DNA of 60,905 nt. It comes from Porphyra umbilicalis. Its lineage: Eukaryota; Rhodophyta; Bangiophyceae; Bangiales; Bangiaceae. The notes beneath the pieces were generated by a model. It searched no databases and was not told where the DNA came from. It worked only from the letters and a program-made list of their open reading frames with translations. The translations under genes and the position numbers were made by a program. The DNA lies in NCBI GenBank assembly GCA_002049455.2, contig KV919159.1:1-60905 (forward strand). The letters run 5' to 3'. This document shows positions 1 to 9,959 of this stretch, piece after piece (position 1 is the stretch's first letter; every line of letters begins with the position of its first letter).

Positions 1-23
1 AGCAGCAGCGGCCGTGTCTGTAA
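1..23 (-). mobile_element. Distal flank of the interrupted copia element plus target site TAA
   Basis: Bases 21-23 are TAA and match the TAA at 10591-10593 on the far side of the 24-10590 element. Read on the minus strand across the empty site, the copia reading frame continues from the residues Asn-Arg into Tyr-Arg-His, which resembles the YR-x-GxLLY stretch that follows the reverse transcriptase in copia polyproteins. The remaining part of the retrotransposon should lie to the left of this window. Confidence 0.5.
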
Positions 24-620
24 GAGCATTCCCACCAATGTCGGGCCAACGCCATATTGGGCACACGTTGCAGAAACGTGTCTCAAATTCGCCGTTGGCC
101 AGTTCTCGGGGCGGGTAACAATGTCGAACGTGCACGCGGCGTTGCCAATGGAGGTCAAGCGAGTTAAAACGCGAATGTACTTGCGTCCGATTCGGCGTCG
201 GAGCCGTTGGCCCTGGGGCCAACGGGTTCTGTGCTCTGATTGGTCCATCGCGGTTTCACGGGGTTAAATGAGTGACAAGTGGCACTTCATATTGGCCTCA
301 GATTGTCTGATTTATCATACTTTTGTTTCGACAGCTACCCACGGATGAAATATGGTACCTCTCGGAACTGGGCGGCTGCCTGTCAGCTCGGCCAAACGGT
401 CCCGATCGTTGGAGCGTGTCACGTATCAATCATGCGGTGGCGCGTCGCCGAACGGTGTTTCGGGCCCATCAGACACGCGGCGCGTTGACACTGACACTGG
501 GAAAACAAGAGGATCGGCGCTGATGAGGGGGCAAACGAGGCGGGGCTGCGCCGAGCGGCCCCGCGTCAGGCCCTCTTCAGGCAGCGACGCGGCTGCTCAT
601 CGTCACCGCTCCCCGCACAC

Positions 621-760
621 CCCATCCAAACGCGTTTTGGATGGGGTTGGATGGGCTTTTGGATGGGGACGGATGGGCGCCCAAAGCCCATCCAAGCCCA
701 TCCAAAACCGTTTTGGATGGGGTCTGGATGGGCCATCCGGGCATTTTTGGATGGGCGTTT
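621..760. repeat. GGATGGG/CCCATCC palindrome cluster, copy 1
   Basis: About ten CCATCC or GGATGG motifs occur in this stretch. Two of them form near-perfect 25-bp palindromes, at 621-645 and 697-721, each with arms CCCATCCAA and TTGGATGGG around a short CG-containing centre. The flank on the 5' side (586-610) is an inverted match to the flank following the second cluster at about 1737-1745 (CGGTGACGATG). I see no gene here; the ORFs on both strands are driven by the repeats. Confidence 0.75.
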
Positions 761-1604
761 CCGGCACATGGCATAGTCCCGAGGTCCGGCCTTGAGAAGC
801 CTGACTGGCGGGGCCCGCCGGAGATGAACCTCGGCAGGCGCGGCCGTTTCATATTTAAAAACTAAATTGAATCTACGGGACCTTGTGATTGGCTGTCACA
901 CGTACATGGTTGGCCGCCACACGCGGCGGGTGCTGTCCCTTCCGACTTGTCTTGTAAGAAGTTAAATACTCTGCGAAGTGCGGATATCAATTGCATTGGC
1001 CGTGGCCGCGGCCCGCCGTTGTCACATCGGGCTCCACATCTGGCGAGGAGAAGTCGCGGATGACAGAGGTGTCTTGCCTGCGAGCCCCGGCATGTCCTCC
1101 GTTGCGCCAGGCGGCACGTAAGTGCCAGGGACGAGGGGGCACTTCGTAAGACACTGTGCAAGTGGCGGATTTTTTGCACTCCCGATGCAAATTGCGGTGG
1201 TCCACGTCGAGCGCGGTGTTTTTCGATGTCGCCGACTGGCCTCGATTTTCACGACCAAGTCATGTCGTGTCGGCGTCCGGCGGCGTGAAGAAGACGACCG
1301 CCGTTCTGGTCGTGACGACGTCAACGTGGAAACAATCCATCTGACTTAGATTGAAAGTACTATACAATGCATAGATTCTTGTGCAGATTATCACGGTCTC
1401 GACCTCCTCCTGCTACGGTGGCCGGCAGTGCTTGCCTGGCGCAGCCGATACAGGGGCTACTGTTAGGTAGGGCCTAGAACGGGCGGAGAACCATGCTGGA
1501 CCAATCAAACGGTGATGTTGCTGGACGGCCTCGCTCGAACTCGAAAGTAACGGTTCTACGGCACGTTCTGTATGCGAGTCGCTGCTTCGGGTGGGACCCA
1601 CAAG

Positions 1605-1720
1605 CCCATCCAAAGCACGTTTGGATGGGAAATCGGGGGTCTCCCAGAGCGGCCAACAACGCCCATCCAAGTCTCGGTTGGATGGGCGATGGGCTTGGAT
1701 GGGCTTGGATGGGGCAGTCG
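1605..1720. repeat. GGATGGG/CCCATCC palindrome cluster, copy 2 (inverted)
   Basis: Palindromes with the same arms as copy 1 lie at 1605-1629 and 1662-1686, followed by direct GGATGGGCTT motifs. The cluster ends next to CGGTGACGATG, which occurs inverted beside copy 1. The two clusters therefore form an inverted pair about 0.8 kb apart inside element 1. Confidence 0.75.
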
Positions 1721-1779
1721 TCGGGCGGTGACGATGCCGCCACGCGTGCCCGCGTGGCGGCCGTGGCCAGCGCCGGTGC

Positions 1780-4510
1780 GTGCCCTCCCCCCCCCTCCCG
1801 CACCGCACGGCAGTGGCGGTGGCCCACGACAGTGCCCACGGCCGCCCTGACCACCGCCGGCACAGCACCAGCGACCCCCGCACGCCGACAGTCACCGCCC
1901 CCACCCCACTCACCGCAACCCCGGCCGTCCTGGCCGCCCCCACCGCCGTCGGCCGCGCCTCCCCCGGCTGCCACCGCCCTCGCGGCTGCCGGTCGCCGCC
2001 GGCCCCGCCGCCCCCGAGACCGCCGCCCGCCTCTCCACCGCCGACGTCGGCCTCCGCCCCCCGCTCCCCCGCCGCCGTCCGCGGCCGCCACCACCGCAGC
2101 CCTCACCGCCGCCGCCGCCAGGCGCCGGCCGCCCCTCCCCGGCCGTCCCCACCGCCGTCGGCCGCCACTGCCGGTGTCCGCCGCCGCCGCCTCAGGTGAC
2201 CCTGCTGCCGTCGCCGTTATCGGGCCGCCCCCACCTCCTCTGCCCATTCCGCTTACTGTCGCCGCTCCTCCCGCCGACGTCGTCCCTGCCCCCGCCACTG
2301 TCGGCCGCCGGCGCCGTCTGCCGCTGGCCCGCCGCCCCGGTCCCCGCCGTTAACGACGGCCGCCCCCGCTGTCGCCGCCCCCGCCACCGCCGCCGACCGC
2401 CGCCGCCCCCGTCCTGACCGTCGCCGCTCGCCCCCCCCGCCGCCACCTCCGACAGCCGGCCCCGCCGTCCCCGCCGCCAGCGCAATCGCGTCCGACCGCT
2501 CCCCCCGCTGTCGCCGCCTTCCCTCGCCGCCGTCGTCCACAGCCGCCACCGCCGCCGCCCTCACCGCCGCCGCCGCCAGCCACCGCCCGCCCCTCCCTCG
2601 CCGCCCCCGCCACCGTCGGCCGCCACCGCGGGTATCTGCGGCCGCCGCCACCGCTCAACCCGATGCCGCCGCCATCGTCGGCCGCCGCCGCCTCCCTTGC
2701 TCATTCCGCCTGCTGCCGCCGCCCCTCCCGCCGCCGCCGTCCCCTCCCCCGCTGCTGTCGACCGCTGGCGCCGCCGCGACCGGCGCCGGCGTCTTCAGCT
2801 GGCCCCCCCACTGCCGCCCTTACTGCCGCCCCCACCGCTGCCCCCGCCGTCGCTGCATCCCCTGCCGCCGCCGACCACCGCTGCCGCCGCCCCCGCCGAC
2901 CGCCGCTTCGGCCGACCGCCTTCCGCGCCACCGCCGCAGTGCCCGCGGTCGGCGACGGCTGCCCCCACCATCGCCGCGCCCGCCGCCGCCCCCGCCGCCG
3001 CCGTCCGCCGACGCCTCCGTCCCGACCGTCGCCGCTCGCCCTCCCCGCCGCCGGCTCCGACCTCCGCCCCCGCTGTCGCCGCCCACCCCGCCGACGCCGA
3101 CTTCCGCCGCCCCCACTCTCGCCGACCGCCGGCCCAGTCGACCACCAACTTCTCCCCCGCCCCCGTCCCCGTCGTCGCCGTCCGACCCAGTCGCCGTCGT
3201 TGCCGTCCACCCCCGCCGTCCGCAGCCGCCGACCGATGCACGCTCCGCAGCCGCTCTCGCCGCCGACCCGGCCAATCGCCCTCCCCTCCCACGCCCCCTG
3301 ACGTGCCACCGACAACGACCACCACCGCCACAGCCGCTGCCGACCGCCGGCTCCCGCCCCACACCCGCCGACTACCGCGGCCCCCGCCGCCATTGGCGCT
3401 TTTGACCGCCGACCCCGCCCGCGCCCTCGCAGCCGCCGCGGCCGATCGCCGCCCCCGCCCTCCTTACCACCGCCAACGCCGTCGCTGAGAGCCGCCGCTA
3501 CTTCCCCAGCGCCCTTGCCACCGCCACCGGCGTCGGCCGGTCCCACCACCGCCGCCGTCGCCGCCGACGGCGGACACCACCGCCACCTCCGCCACGGCGG
3601 CCCCCGCCCCCCCAGCCGCCGCCGCCCGAACTGCCGTCGCCTGCCACCGCCCCACCGCCGCCCCGGCCGTCTCCGCCACGCCCGCCACCGCTGACAGCCG
3701 CCCCCGCCGTCGCTGCCGCAGCCGACAGCAGCCCGCGACGCCGCCCTTGTCCACGCCGGCGCCGTCGGCGCCCCACGTCGCCACCGTCAGCCGCCCCTGC
3801 CGTCGCCGCCCCCCCCGCCGACGCTTACTGCCGCCGACGCCGTCGCCGCCCCCACCGCCACTGCGTACCGCCACCCCCGTCGCCCCCGCCGCCACCACAG
3901 GCAGCCGCCCCCGCCCCTGCGGCCTCGGCCGCCGTCGCCGGCCACCACCCTTGCCGCCACAGCCCTTGACGTCGCCCGCCGCCGCCCTTGCCGGCCCCGC
4001 CGACTCCACCTTGTGCCGCACCCCCTTCCCCTGCTCCCACCGCCTCCATCCCAGCCGCCACCAGCAACCGCCGCAGCTCACCACGCCAGCCCACCGCCAT
4101 CGGCCGGCGCCCCCCAAGCCGCCGCCGCCGCTGTCGCCCCACGACCCGCCGCCGCCCCCGCCGCCGTCCTCCGCCACCCCGCCCGCCGCCAACGGCACGC
4201 CCGCCAGGTCAGGCCGCCGCCCTCGCCGCAGGGGCCCTCTCCACCCCAGCCGCCGTCGGCCGCGGCGCCCGCCGCCGCCCTCACCGTCGTCTGTTTCCCG
4301 CGGCCCCACAGCTCCAGCCGCCGTCCTCCGCAGGCCTATCACCCCCGCAACCGTCCCTCGCAACCCCCTTTGCCGCAGAGGGTGCCCGCGCTGCGCCCGC
4401 CGCTGCCGTGGCCCGCCGCACTCACTATCCCCACCGACCTGTCCCACCAAACCCGCCGCCAGCGCCGCCGTCCGCGGCCGGCCCCGCCCTCCCCACGGCA
4501 TCCCCATCCA
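1780..4510. repeat. 2.7-kb strand-asymmetric CCG/CCCGCC low-complexity tract
   Basis: The plus strand is almost entirely C with interspersed G, in CCG, CGTCG and CCCCCGCC words, with very few A/T bases. Long overlapping ORFs occur in nearly every frame on both strands (Pro/Arg-rich on plus, Gly/Arg-rich on minus), which is what stop-poor composition produces and not evidence for a gene. There is weak longer-range periodicity: a phrase containing CTCATTCCGC/CCCATTCCGC recurs at about 2245 and 2700. The minus strand is dense in G runs. Similar but shorter tracts occur at 25160-25400 and 59800-60790. Confidence 0.8.
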
Positions 4511-5022
4511 GTCTCCGACTTTGTGAGGTGGCTGCCGCGGTAGCTTCTTCGGAGTCAACGTACGGTGGCAGCCTCCCCGCAATTATTGTATTTTTGAAAA
4601 TCCCACCACACAGCTCGAGCCTGTGCGGTGGAGTTGCTCGCTTGAGAATTTTTTCCCATACAAACAATAATAATTGCGCCAGAACAGCTGCCTTGGCCAA
4701 TGACATGGCCGGAATCCAGCAGAGGACCACTCAAACAATGTTCTGCTCTGGGCGTTTTGCTATCAAGGTCTGCAAATTTTCATGCAACAGCAATTCCCCA
4801 CACAGCAAGTGCGCTACAGCGAGAGTTGTACCACAGAGGACACAAGGCCGGCGGCGACCGAGGGGCGCGTGCTGGTGGCCGCCGAGAGCTGAAGTGGTAA
4901 TGTCGCCAAGAGCAATCACGCCCGCGTGCCTCTGTGGTCGCGCCCGCTGGAGGTGGCCACCGCCCGGTGCTGTCCACAGTGCGCAGGGGTCCGCCGCCCC
5001 CTGTCTGGAGCTGTGGGCGGTA
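4511..5022. other. No gene seen between C-rich tract and pogo element
   Basis: Ordinary mixed-composition DNA of element 1. Only short unsupported ORFs are present and no motif was recognised. Confidence 0.5.
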
Positions 5023-7890
5023 TCCGTCTGGCGGGTAATTTTGACCACCTGCGGGTAATTTCAGCCATCCGGAAATCGACGATTCTCACAGTGTTTACAT
5101 AGAAGACGCTGTTTCGGCCACCTGCCAGAAGCGCTCTACCGCTGTGTCTCCTCCTACCAAAAAAAGCCAACGCCGCCCCCTGCTCCCAAACACACTTCAA
5201 TGGCTTCCCCAAGCCGTCAGCTTTCCAATGCATTTTTTTTCTTGAAGAACGGTGCTGTCTGTGTGGCACAGCACGCCCACCTGTGAACTGGGGGGGACGC
5301 CCAGACAGACCCCAATTGACCCAATTGAGGCCGTTTCCCGCCTTGAGAGGGGCATGGCCGCGTGCCAAGCGTCGTCGTCGCGATCAACCGCTCAGCTGCC
5401 CGCCCAAACAGAGCCGACCACTCCCTTGTCACGTCTTTGTGGTGACCCACCCCCTGTCTGAGCCAATGGCAGGCCCCCCTGGTGACCTGAGGCCCACCTC
5501 CCCACCACCAAGCAAGAAGCCCCGCACATCCGACCTGCAGCGAGACAGCCTTGAGAGCCTGTTGCCGCGGTACCGTTCTGAGCATTCGACGGTTGCTCGT
5601 CTACTGGCCGAGAGTGGCGTCTCTCGGTCGCGAGTGCGTACGTTTTTGAGCAATGTGGCGAAGCCGAAGCGTCTTGGTCGTCCTCCTTTTTTCACGCCGG
5701 AAGAGGAGACGCTGCTGGCGAAGTATGTGCGCGTGCAGGCCATGATCGGAATGGGCTTGACTCCTTTGGCCTTCCGACGTAAGTGCGCGGAGTACATTGA
5801 CACCCTCTCGGCGGCTCGTCGCGCGGCTGCGGCTGCCTATTTCGGCGGCATGACGACCCCAGGTAAGAGCTTTGTATCTTCCTTCCTTGGTCGTTGGCCG
5901 GAGCTTAAGCGCTACCGAGTGGGCACCCTCGAGATGGGCAGGGCACAAAATTCACGCCCCGACGTGGTGGCTCGATGGTTCGCCGCGTTGACTTTGTTGT
6001 ACCGGGATGAGCGAATTGTGCTTGGTCGCCAGGTCTGGAACATGTACGAGACCGCCATCAAGGCGAGGGACATCATCCTCCATGCACGCCAGACGATCCT
6101 GGGCGGCGAGGGGCTGAAAAAGCCGGAGCTGATTGTACCAGACATTGGGTCGGGGGCCGCTGGTTGTACAGCCGCGTTCACGATTTCGGCCTCGGGGGAT
6201 GTGGCTCCGCCGTTTTTGGTCGTTGAGGGTGGGAAAGAGGGGCATGCTTTTGTGACGGTCAGCCACGCCGACGGCGGCCGGCCTGATACCGTTCCACTCT
6301 CGTCTAGGCTACAAGACGGTGCGGTAGTTGTGCGGAGGACACCAGCGGGCTTTGACAAGTCCATCTTCGACCTCTTTGCGCTTCACTTCGCCGAGTTTGC
6401 GATGAACTTTTATCCTCACGAGAGAAAGATCCTCGCGCTAGACGGAGCCAAGGTGCACTTGTCCCCAAAGAGTCTGACGCGGCTGCTGGCGGCAGGAGTA
6501 CACGTCATCGTGGAGCCATCTAAGATGTCTCACGTGCTGCAGGCGCTTGACAGGCCAAGCGCATTTGGACGCTTCCAGCCGGGACTGCGCGGCTGCGTCC
6601 TGGTGCGGTCCCACTCGTGTGTAATGGCCAAGCGGGCATTCTCTGTATTGGATCTCGTGGAGTGTGTGGGCATGGCCGCTGACACAGCTTTCACGCGGGA
6701 TTCGCTGGTGTCGGCCTTCAAGCGCGTCGGAATGTGGCCGCTAGACCCCACCAAGGTGTCGATTGAGGAGTTGAACAAGGGTGTTGATACACCGAGTGCG
6801 GATGTAGATCTCGCGAGGCTCACGCGACTCCTACTCCCGATCGTCCGCAAGGAGCTCAAGTCGGCTACAATTGTCAATGGCACGCTATCCACTGCCGGTC
6901 ACGGGACGCTTCTAAACTCCCCTGAGATCATTGCAGCCTTGCACGCTCTCGAGACCGAGCGTGCGGCCAAGGCTGCCGAGGCCGCCAAGGCGAAGGAGCA
7001 GCGGGACAAGCGCACGGTGGAACGAGCGGCTGAGAAGGACCAGGAGCGCCAAGCTGTGGCTGCACGAAAGGCGGTGGCGGCTGAGCAGAGGACCGCCAGG
7101 GTGTTTCAGGCAGAGCGCAAGAAGTGGGCCAAGCAGTGGGCTCTCGTGTCCGAGGAGTTTGTGGAGGAGGTGCAGGCCCGCAATCGTCGACTGCAGCCAA
7201 CCGCTAGCAAGCAGCGGCGGCGACGCCAGGCGTGCCGCCAGAAGCAGCGGATGGCTCAGCGTGCCGTGCTTTATTGCCAAGTGGGTGGGAATGGGGAGGG
7301 GGGGAAACGGGGGACGCCGCCGCTGGACGCAGCTCCCACAGGTCGGGGGGGGCGCGGGGGAGGAGAGTGTGGACGCGCTGGTAAGTGACTTGGAGTGTGT
7401 GGAAGATGGACCAAAGGGCCTGGACGGGGGGGTGAGCTTGGCAGTGATATGAAAGGCGTAATAGGGCAAGACTGAGGGTGGGGGAATGCACCATATCCGC
7501 GGCGCGTTGAGCGCCGCCAACTGCACCGCCCGCCGCGGCGGCGCGGCGCTGTGCTGTACAAGAGAATGCCCGGCGCTGCCTCAGTCATATGTAATCACGT
7601 TGTGGTGCATGTGGGATGGGGGTTGCTGGGGGAGAGGGTCGTGGCGTCGGTCCTTGCGAAAAATGTAGAGCCGATTATCGTCGATCTGCCGCAGTTCTGA
7701 TGGTCACCATTACCCGCACCTCTTTTTGGGGGTCTTATTTGTTGCGCTACGAGATGTTGTGTGTTCGAGAAGCGGAAAAGACGACTGTGCTCAGGACACT
7801 CCACGGACCTCAGCCGTATGTTTGGTGTGAGAAATGAAGCGCAGGAAGCTTCATTGCCAGATGAATGGTCAAAATTACCATCCAGACGGA
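5023..7890. mobile_element. pogo/Tigger-like DNA transposon with TA target duplication
   Basis: The left terminus, 5023-5047, starts TCCGTCTGGCGGGTAATTTT; the right terminus, 7866-7890, is its inverted copy with two mismatches. Both are bordered by TA (5021-5022 and 7891-7892), the duplication expected of the Tc1/mariner/pogo superfamily. The element is 2868 bp and contains one long plus-strand transposase ORF. A second GCGGGTAATTT motif follows the left TIR at about 5051, a possible additional transposase-binding site. It is inserted within element 1, so it is younger than that insertion. Confidence 0.85.
5466..7388 (+). CDS. pogo-like DDE transposase, first catalytic Asp replaced by Tyr
   Basis: The predicted product is about 640 residues from the first ATG at 5466 (the frame is open upstream to 5283, but with no ATG). 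An N-terminal helix-turn-helix lies at about residues 39-57 (EHSTVARLLAESGVSRSRV). It is followed by the GRPPFFTPEEE motif typical of pogo/CENP-B-type transposases. The catalytic region then reads NMYET at about residue 192, LALDGAKVH at about 325 and LQALDRP at about 361. In the family the first of these is NMDET, so the first metal-binding Asp is Tyr (codon TAC). The second and third Asp are present. A long Ala/Lys/Glu-rich segment (about residues 495-590) is a likely coiled coil, and the extreme C-terminus is Gly-rich and poorly supported. The frame is otherwise intact, so the copy is young, but as read it should be unable to cut DNA. Confidence 0.8.
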   Translation: MAGPPGDLRPTSPPPSKKPRTSDLQRDSLESLLPRYRSEHSTVARLLAESGVSRSRVRTFLSNVAKPKRLGRPPFFTPEEETLLAKYVRVQAMIGMGLTPLAFRRKCAEYIDTLSAARRAAAAAYFGGMTTPGKSFVSSFLGRWPELKRYRVGTLEMGRAQNSRPDVVARWFAALTLLYRDERIVLGRQVWNMYETAIKARDIILHARQTILGGEGLKKPELIVPDIGSGAAGCTAAFTISASGDVAPPFLVVEGGKEGHAFVTVSHADGGRPDTVPLSSRLQDGAVVVRRTPAGFDKSIFDLFALHFAEFAMNFYPHERKILALDGAKVHLSPKSLTRLLAAGVHVIVEPSKMSHVLQALDRPSAFGRFQPGLRGCVLVRSHSCVMAKRAFSVLDLVECVGMAADTAFTRDSLVSAFKRVGMWPLDPTKVSIEELNKGVDTPSADVDLARLTRLLLPIVRKELKSATIVNGTLSTAGHGTLLNSPEIIAALHALETERAAKAAEAAKAKEQRDKRTVERAAEKDQERQAVAARKAVAAEQRTARVFQAERKKWAKQWALVSEEFVEEVQARNRRLQPTASKQRRRRQACRQKQRMAQRAVLYCQVGGNGEGGKRGTPPLDAAPTGRGGRGGGECGRAGK

Positions 7891-7910
7891 TACCCCGGCC
7901 TCCAGGTCGC

Positions 7911-8344
7911 TTCTGCGTTGCTTCTGCGAGGGTGAGAAACCTGGTGGGAGTGTCGCGCGGGCCGGGTCAGCGGGCGGCGCAGGCAGGGTGCGCGCATCGC
8001 TGGCTGGCTAGCGCGTGTTGCTGCTGCAGCTTGGGGAGGGTGCTCGGGTGGACGTGGGGGCAGGGTTAAAAGGGTTCGGGGTGGGTCGGGGGTGGGGGGC
8101 TGGGTGTGGGCTAGTGGCGTTGTTGGAAGTGCAGCCGAGGTTGGGCTGGAGGGGGGACTGTGAATGCCGGTGTCAACGTTCATGCGTTGGCGAGCCAGGG
8201 CACGGCTGTGCAGTCAGCCTGCTTCCTGAGCTGTCAATGCTTCCACGATTACAACTGCCTGCAGTGCTATTAACAGTAGGGGGCAGTCACACAAGTGCAC
8301 AAACACGCACTCAAAAGTCCCTGGCTGTGGGTCGCTGCCCTCTA
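7911..8344. other. G-rich intergenic stretch of element 1
   Basis: From about 8030 to 8150 the plus strand carries many GGG and GGGG runs within short spacing, so G-quadruplex formation is plausible. A Pro-rich minus-strand ORF (7875-8183) overlaps the pogo terminus and is not supported as a gene. Confidence 0.4.
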
Positions 8345-9959
8345 CAGTCAATATCCGGTTATATATCACCCTTGCGCACATTGTAGCCCCTGCTCCAGCG
8401 ATGCATTCTTGTGGCGCACCGTGCTGGGACGTCGTGCATCGTCCCTGCCGAGACCCAGATCGGGCCTCGAATCCAGCCCGATCGCGAGGTTCTCTGTCAC
8501 AAACTGGCTGGGTGTCCACGGTCGATCGCGTCGGGAATGCTTCAATTACGGATTTGATTGCACGTGACACTGCGACCTCGTGTGCTCTGCTGACCGGATC
8601 CAACGCCAAGACAAGGCAGACTCGCTCAGGCAGCCTTCGACATAGCCAGGGACGTGGCCCTCTTAGCCTGTTGGGGCCAAATGTCGACCAGCTTCAGAAA
8701 TGTTGACCACACTTGAGTCCGCTGCTTCAGGCGCTGAGCGGCGATTCCACGCCGAGTCGTCACGCCGTTCAGCGTACGTCTATATACCGAGTCCACCCAT
8801 GACGACGTCGATACAGATGTGAGCACCGCTCAGGACCTATACCAAGGTAGTGTGTCTTGTCGATTTTATGAGAAAAAATGATGTCCAGAGCATGAAGGGT
8901 ATGCTCGTAGCACAATTTTCCATGTCTGTTTATTACTTCTCTGGGACGTCGACGGGTGCCGCAGGAGCCCCTGTAAGCCACCCCCGCTCCAGAATATTGA
9001 TTGCGGTACTGCAATGACAGTGATTGATTGGTGCAGATCGCCCGATGTCATGAACCCAGTGCCGTCATTGGCCGGGAAGGCTGGTCGACATTATCGGGTT
9101 CTTTTCCACTGTCAGACTTTCTTCTTCTGCTCATAGCTCACGGGCATGGTGGGCACTGACGAAGAAAAAAACACGACAATGTTAATCTCACTCTCAGCAG
9201 CTTCCCAGTATGCTTTGTTTCTCCTGGAGCGCACTGGTGCCCGTGCTCTGAGAAAAAGTGGTCAACATTTGGCCCGTACTAGCTACCCCCCCACCCCCCA
9301 GCCCGCGTCCAGACCTGCCCCCTCCCCTCCCACGATAAGTATCAGCGTGAACAAACAGCAACAGAAATGGTCGTGAATACTTCATATCGCAATGAGACGT
9401 TTGTGGTCTTGGGACCGACGACAACTTTAGCGATGCAAGGGAAAACTCATCCTTCTTCGAGGTCCATGTCACCCTCACTCCCATCACTCTCAGAGACCCC
9501 GCTTTGCGGCAGGTCCTCCCTCCCGACATCGTCAGAGTCCCCGCTATCCGACAGCTCATCCCGCCGCTCCGCGGTCCCCTCACAGTCACAGACCCGGCTG
9601 TTCTGCAGGCCCTCACTCCGTGCACCGTGCGCGTCGGAGCCCCCCGCCCGCTTTTCAAACAAAATCTCGTCGGCTGTCGCAGCCAGCACACCCTCGTCAT
9701 CCGTGACGACGGTGGTCGCGCTGACGACGGTGGGGCCCACGACGATGGGGTCCACGACTGGGGTGGGGCCCATTGGGGCACAGGTTCGTACCCCCTTGAT
9801 CATCGTAATTCAATTCCTCCGGATTGGGCTTTTTGCCGACTGTATGCCAGATGACGATCGAGGTTGGCTACTGATCGAGTAGAGAATGTCGATCGAGAAT
9901 CTCCCAGTCATATATCACCCTGATATATAACTGGAGCGTATATAACCGGATATAGACTG
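8345..9959. mobile_element. TA/CAGT-type inverted-repeat element (Tc1/mariner-like, probably non-autonomous)
   Basis: The left end reads CAGTCAATATCCGGTTATAT after a TA at 8343-8344. The right end (9939-9959) is the inverted copy with one mismatch, followed by TA at 9960-9961. TA duplication and a terminal CAGT are typical of Tc1/mariner and pogo elements. The right side has a second, internal AT-rich inverted motif (9905-9932, CAGTCATATATCACCCTGAT and continuing). The interior (1.6 kb) encodes no recognisable transposase core. The best ORF is an acidic tail at 9447-9803. Confidence 0.65.
9447..9803 (-). CDS. Possible acidic C-terminal fragment of a transposon protein
   Basis: This minus-strand ORF has no recognised domain, but its composition looks protein-like and not repeat-driven. 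It has a Val/Thr-rich start, a middle containing TDDEGVLAATADEILFEKR, and a strongly acidic C-terminal third rich in Asp, Glu, Ser and Gly (for example ELSDSGDSDDVG) ending at a stop. Acidic C-terminal tails are common in pogo and Harbinger transposases. It could be the remaining 3' end of the transposase of the 8345-9959 element. A start codon is not evident upstream. The overlapping plus-strand ORF 9367-9882 is Ser/Thr-rich and less convincing. Confidence 0.3.
   Translation of the reverse strand: MIKGVRTCAPMGPTPVVDPIVVGPTVVSATTVVTDDEGVLAATADEILFEKRAGGSDAHGARSEGLQNSRVCDCEGTAERRDELSDSGDSDDVGREDLPQSGVSESDGSEGDMDLEEG

Noticed and set aside
2663..3488. Apparent proline/arginine-rich proteins
   Set aside because: Same composition in alternative frames; no evidence of codon preference or domain.
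1780..4510. Many long ORFs on both strands (up to 372 codons)
   Set aside because: They overlap in nearly all frames, consist of Pro/Arg or Gly/Arg runs and follow from the absence of A/T. None has a recognisable domain or consistent start.
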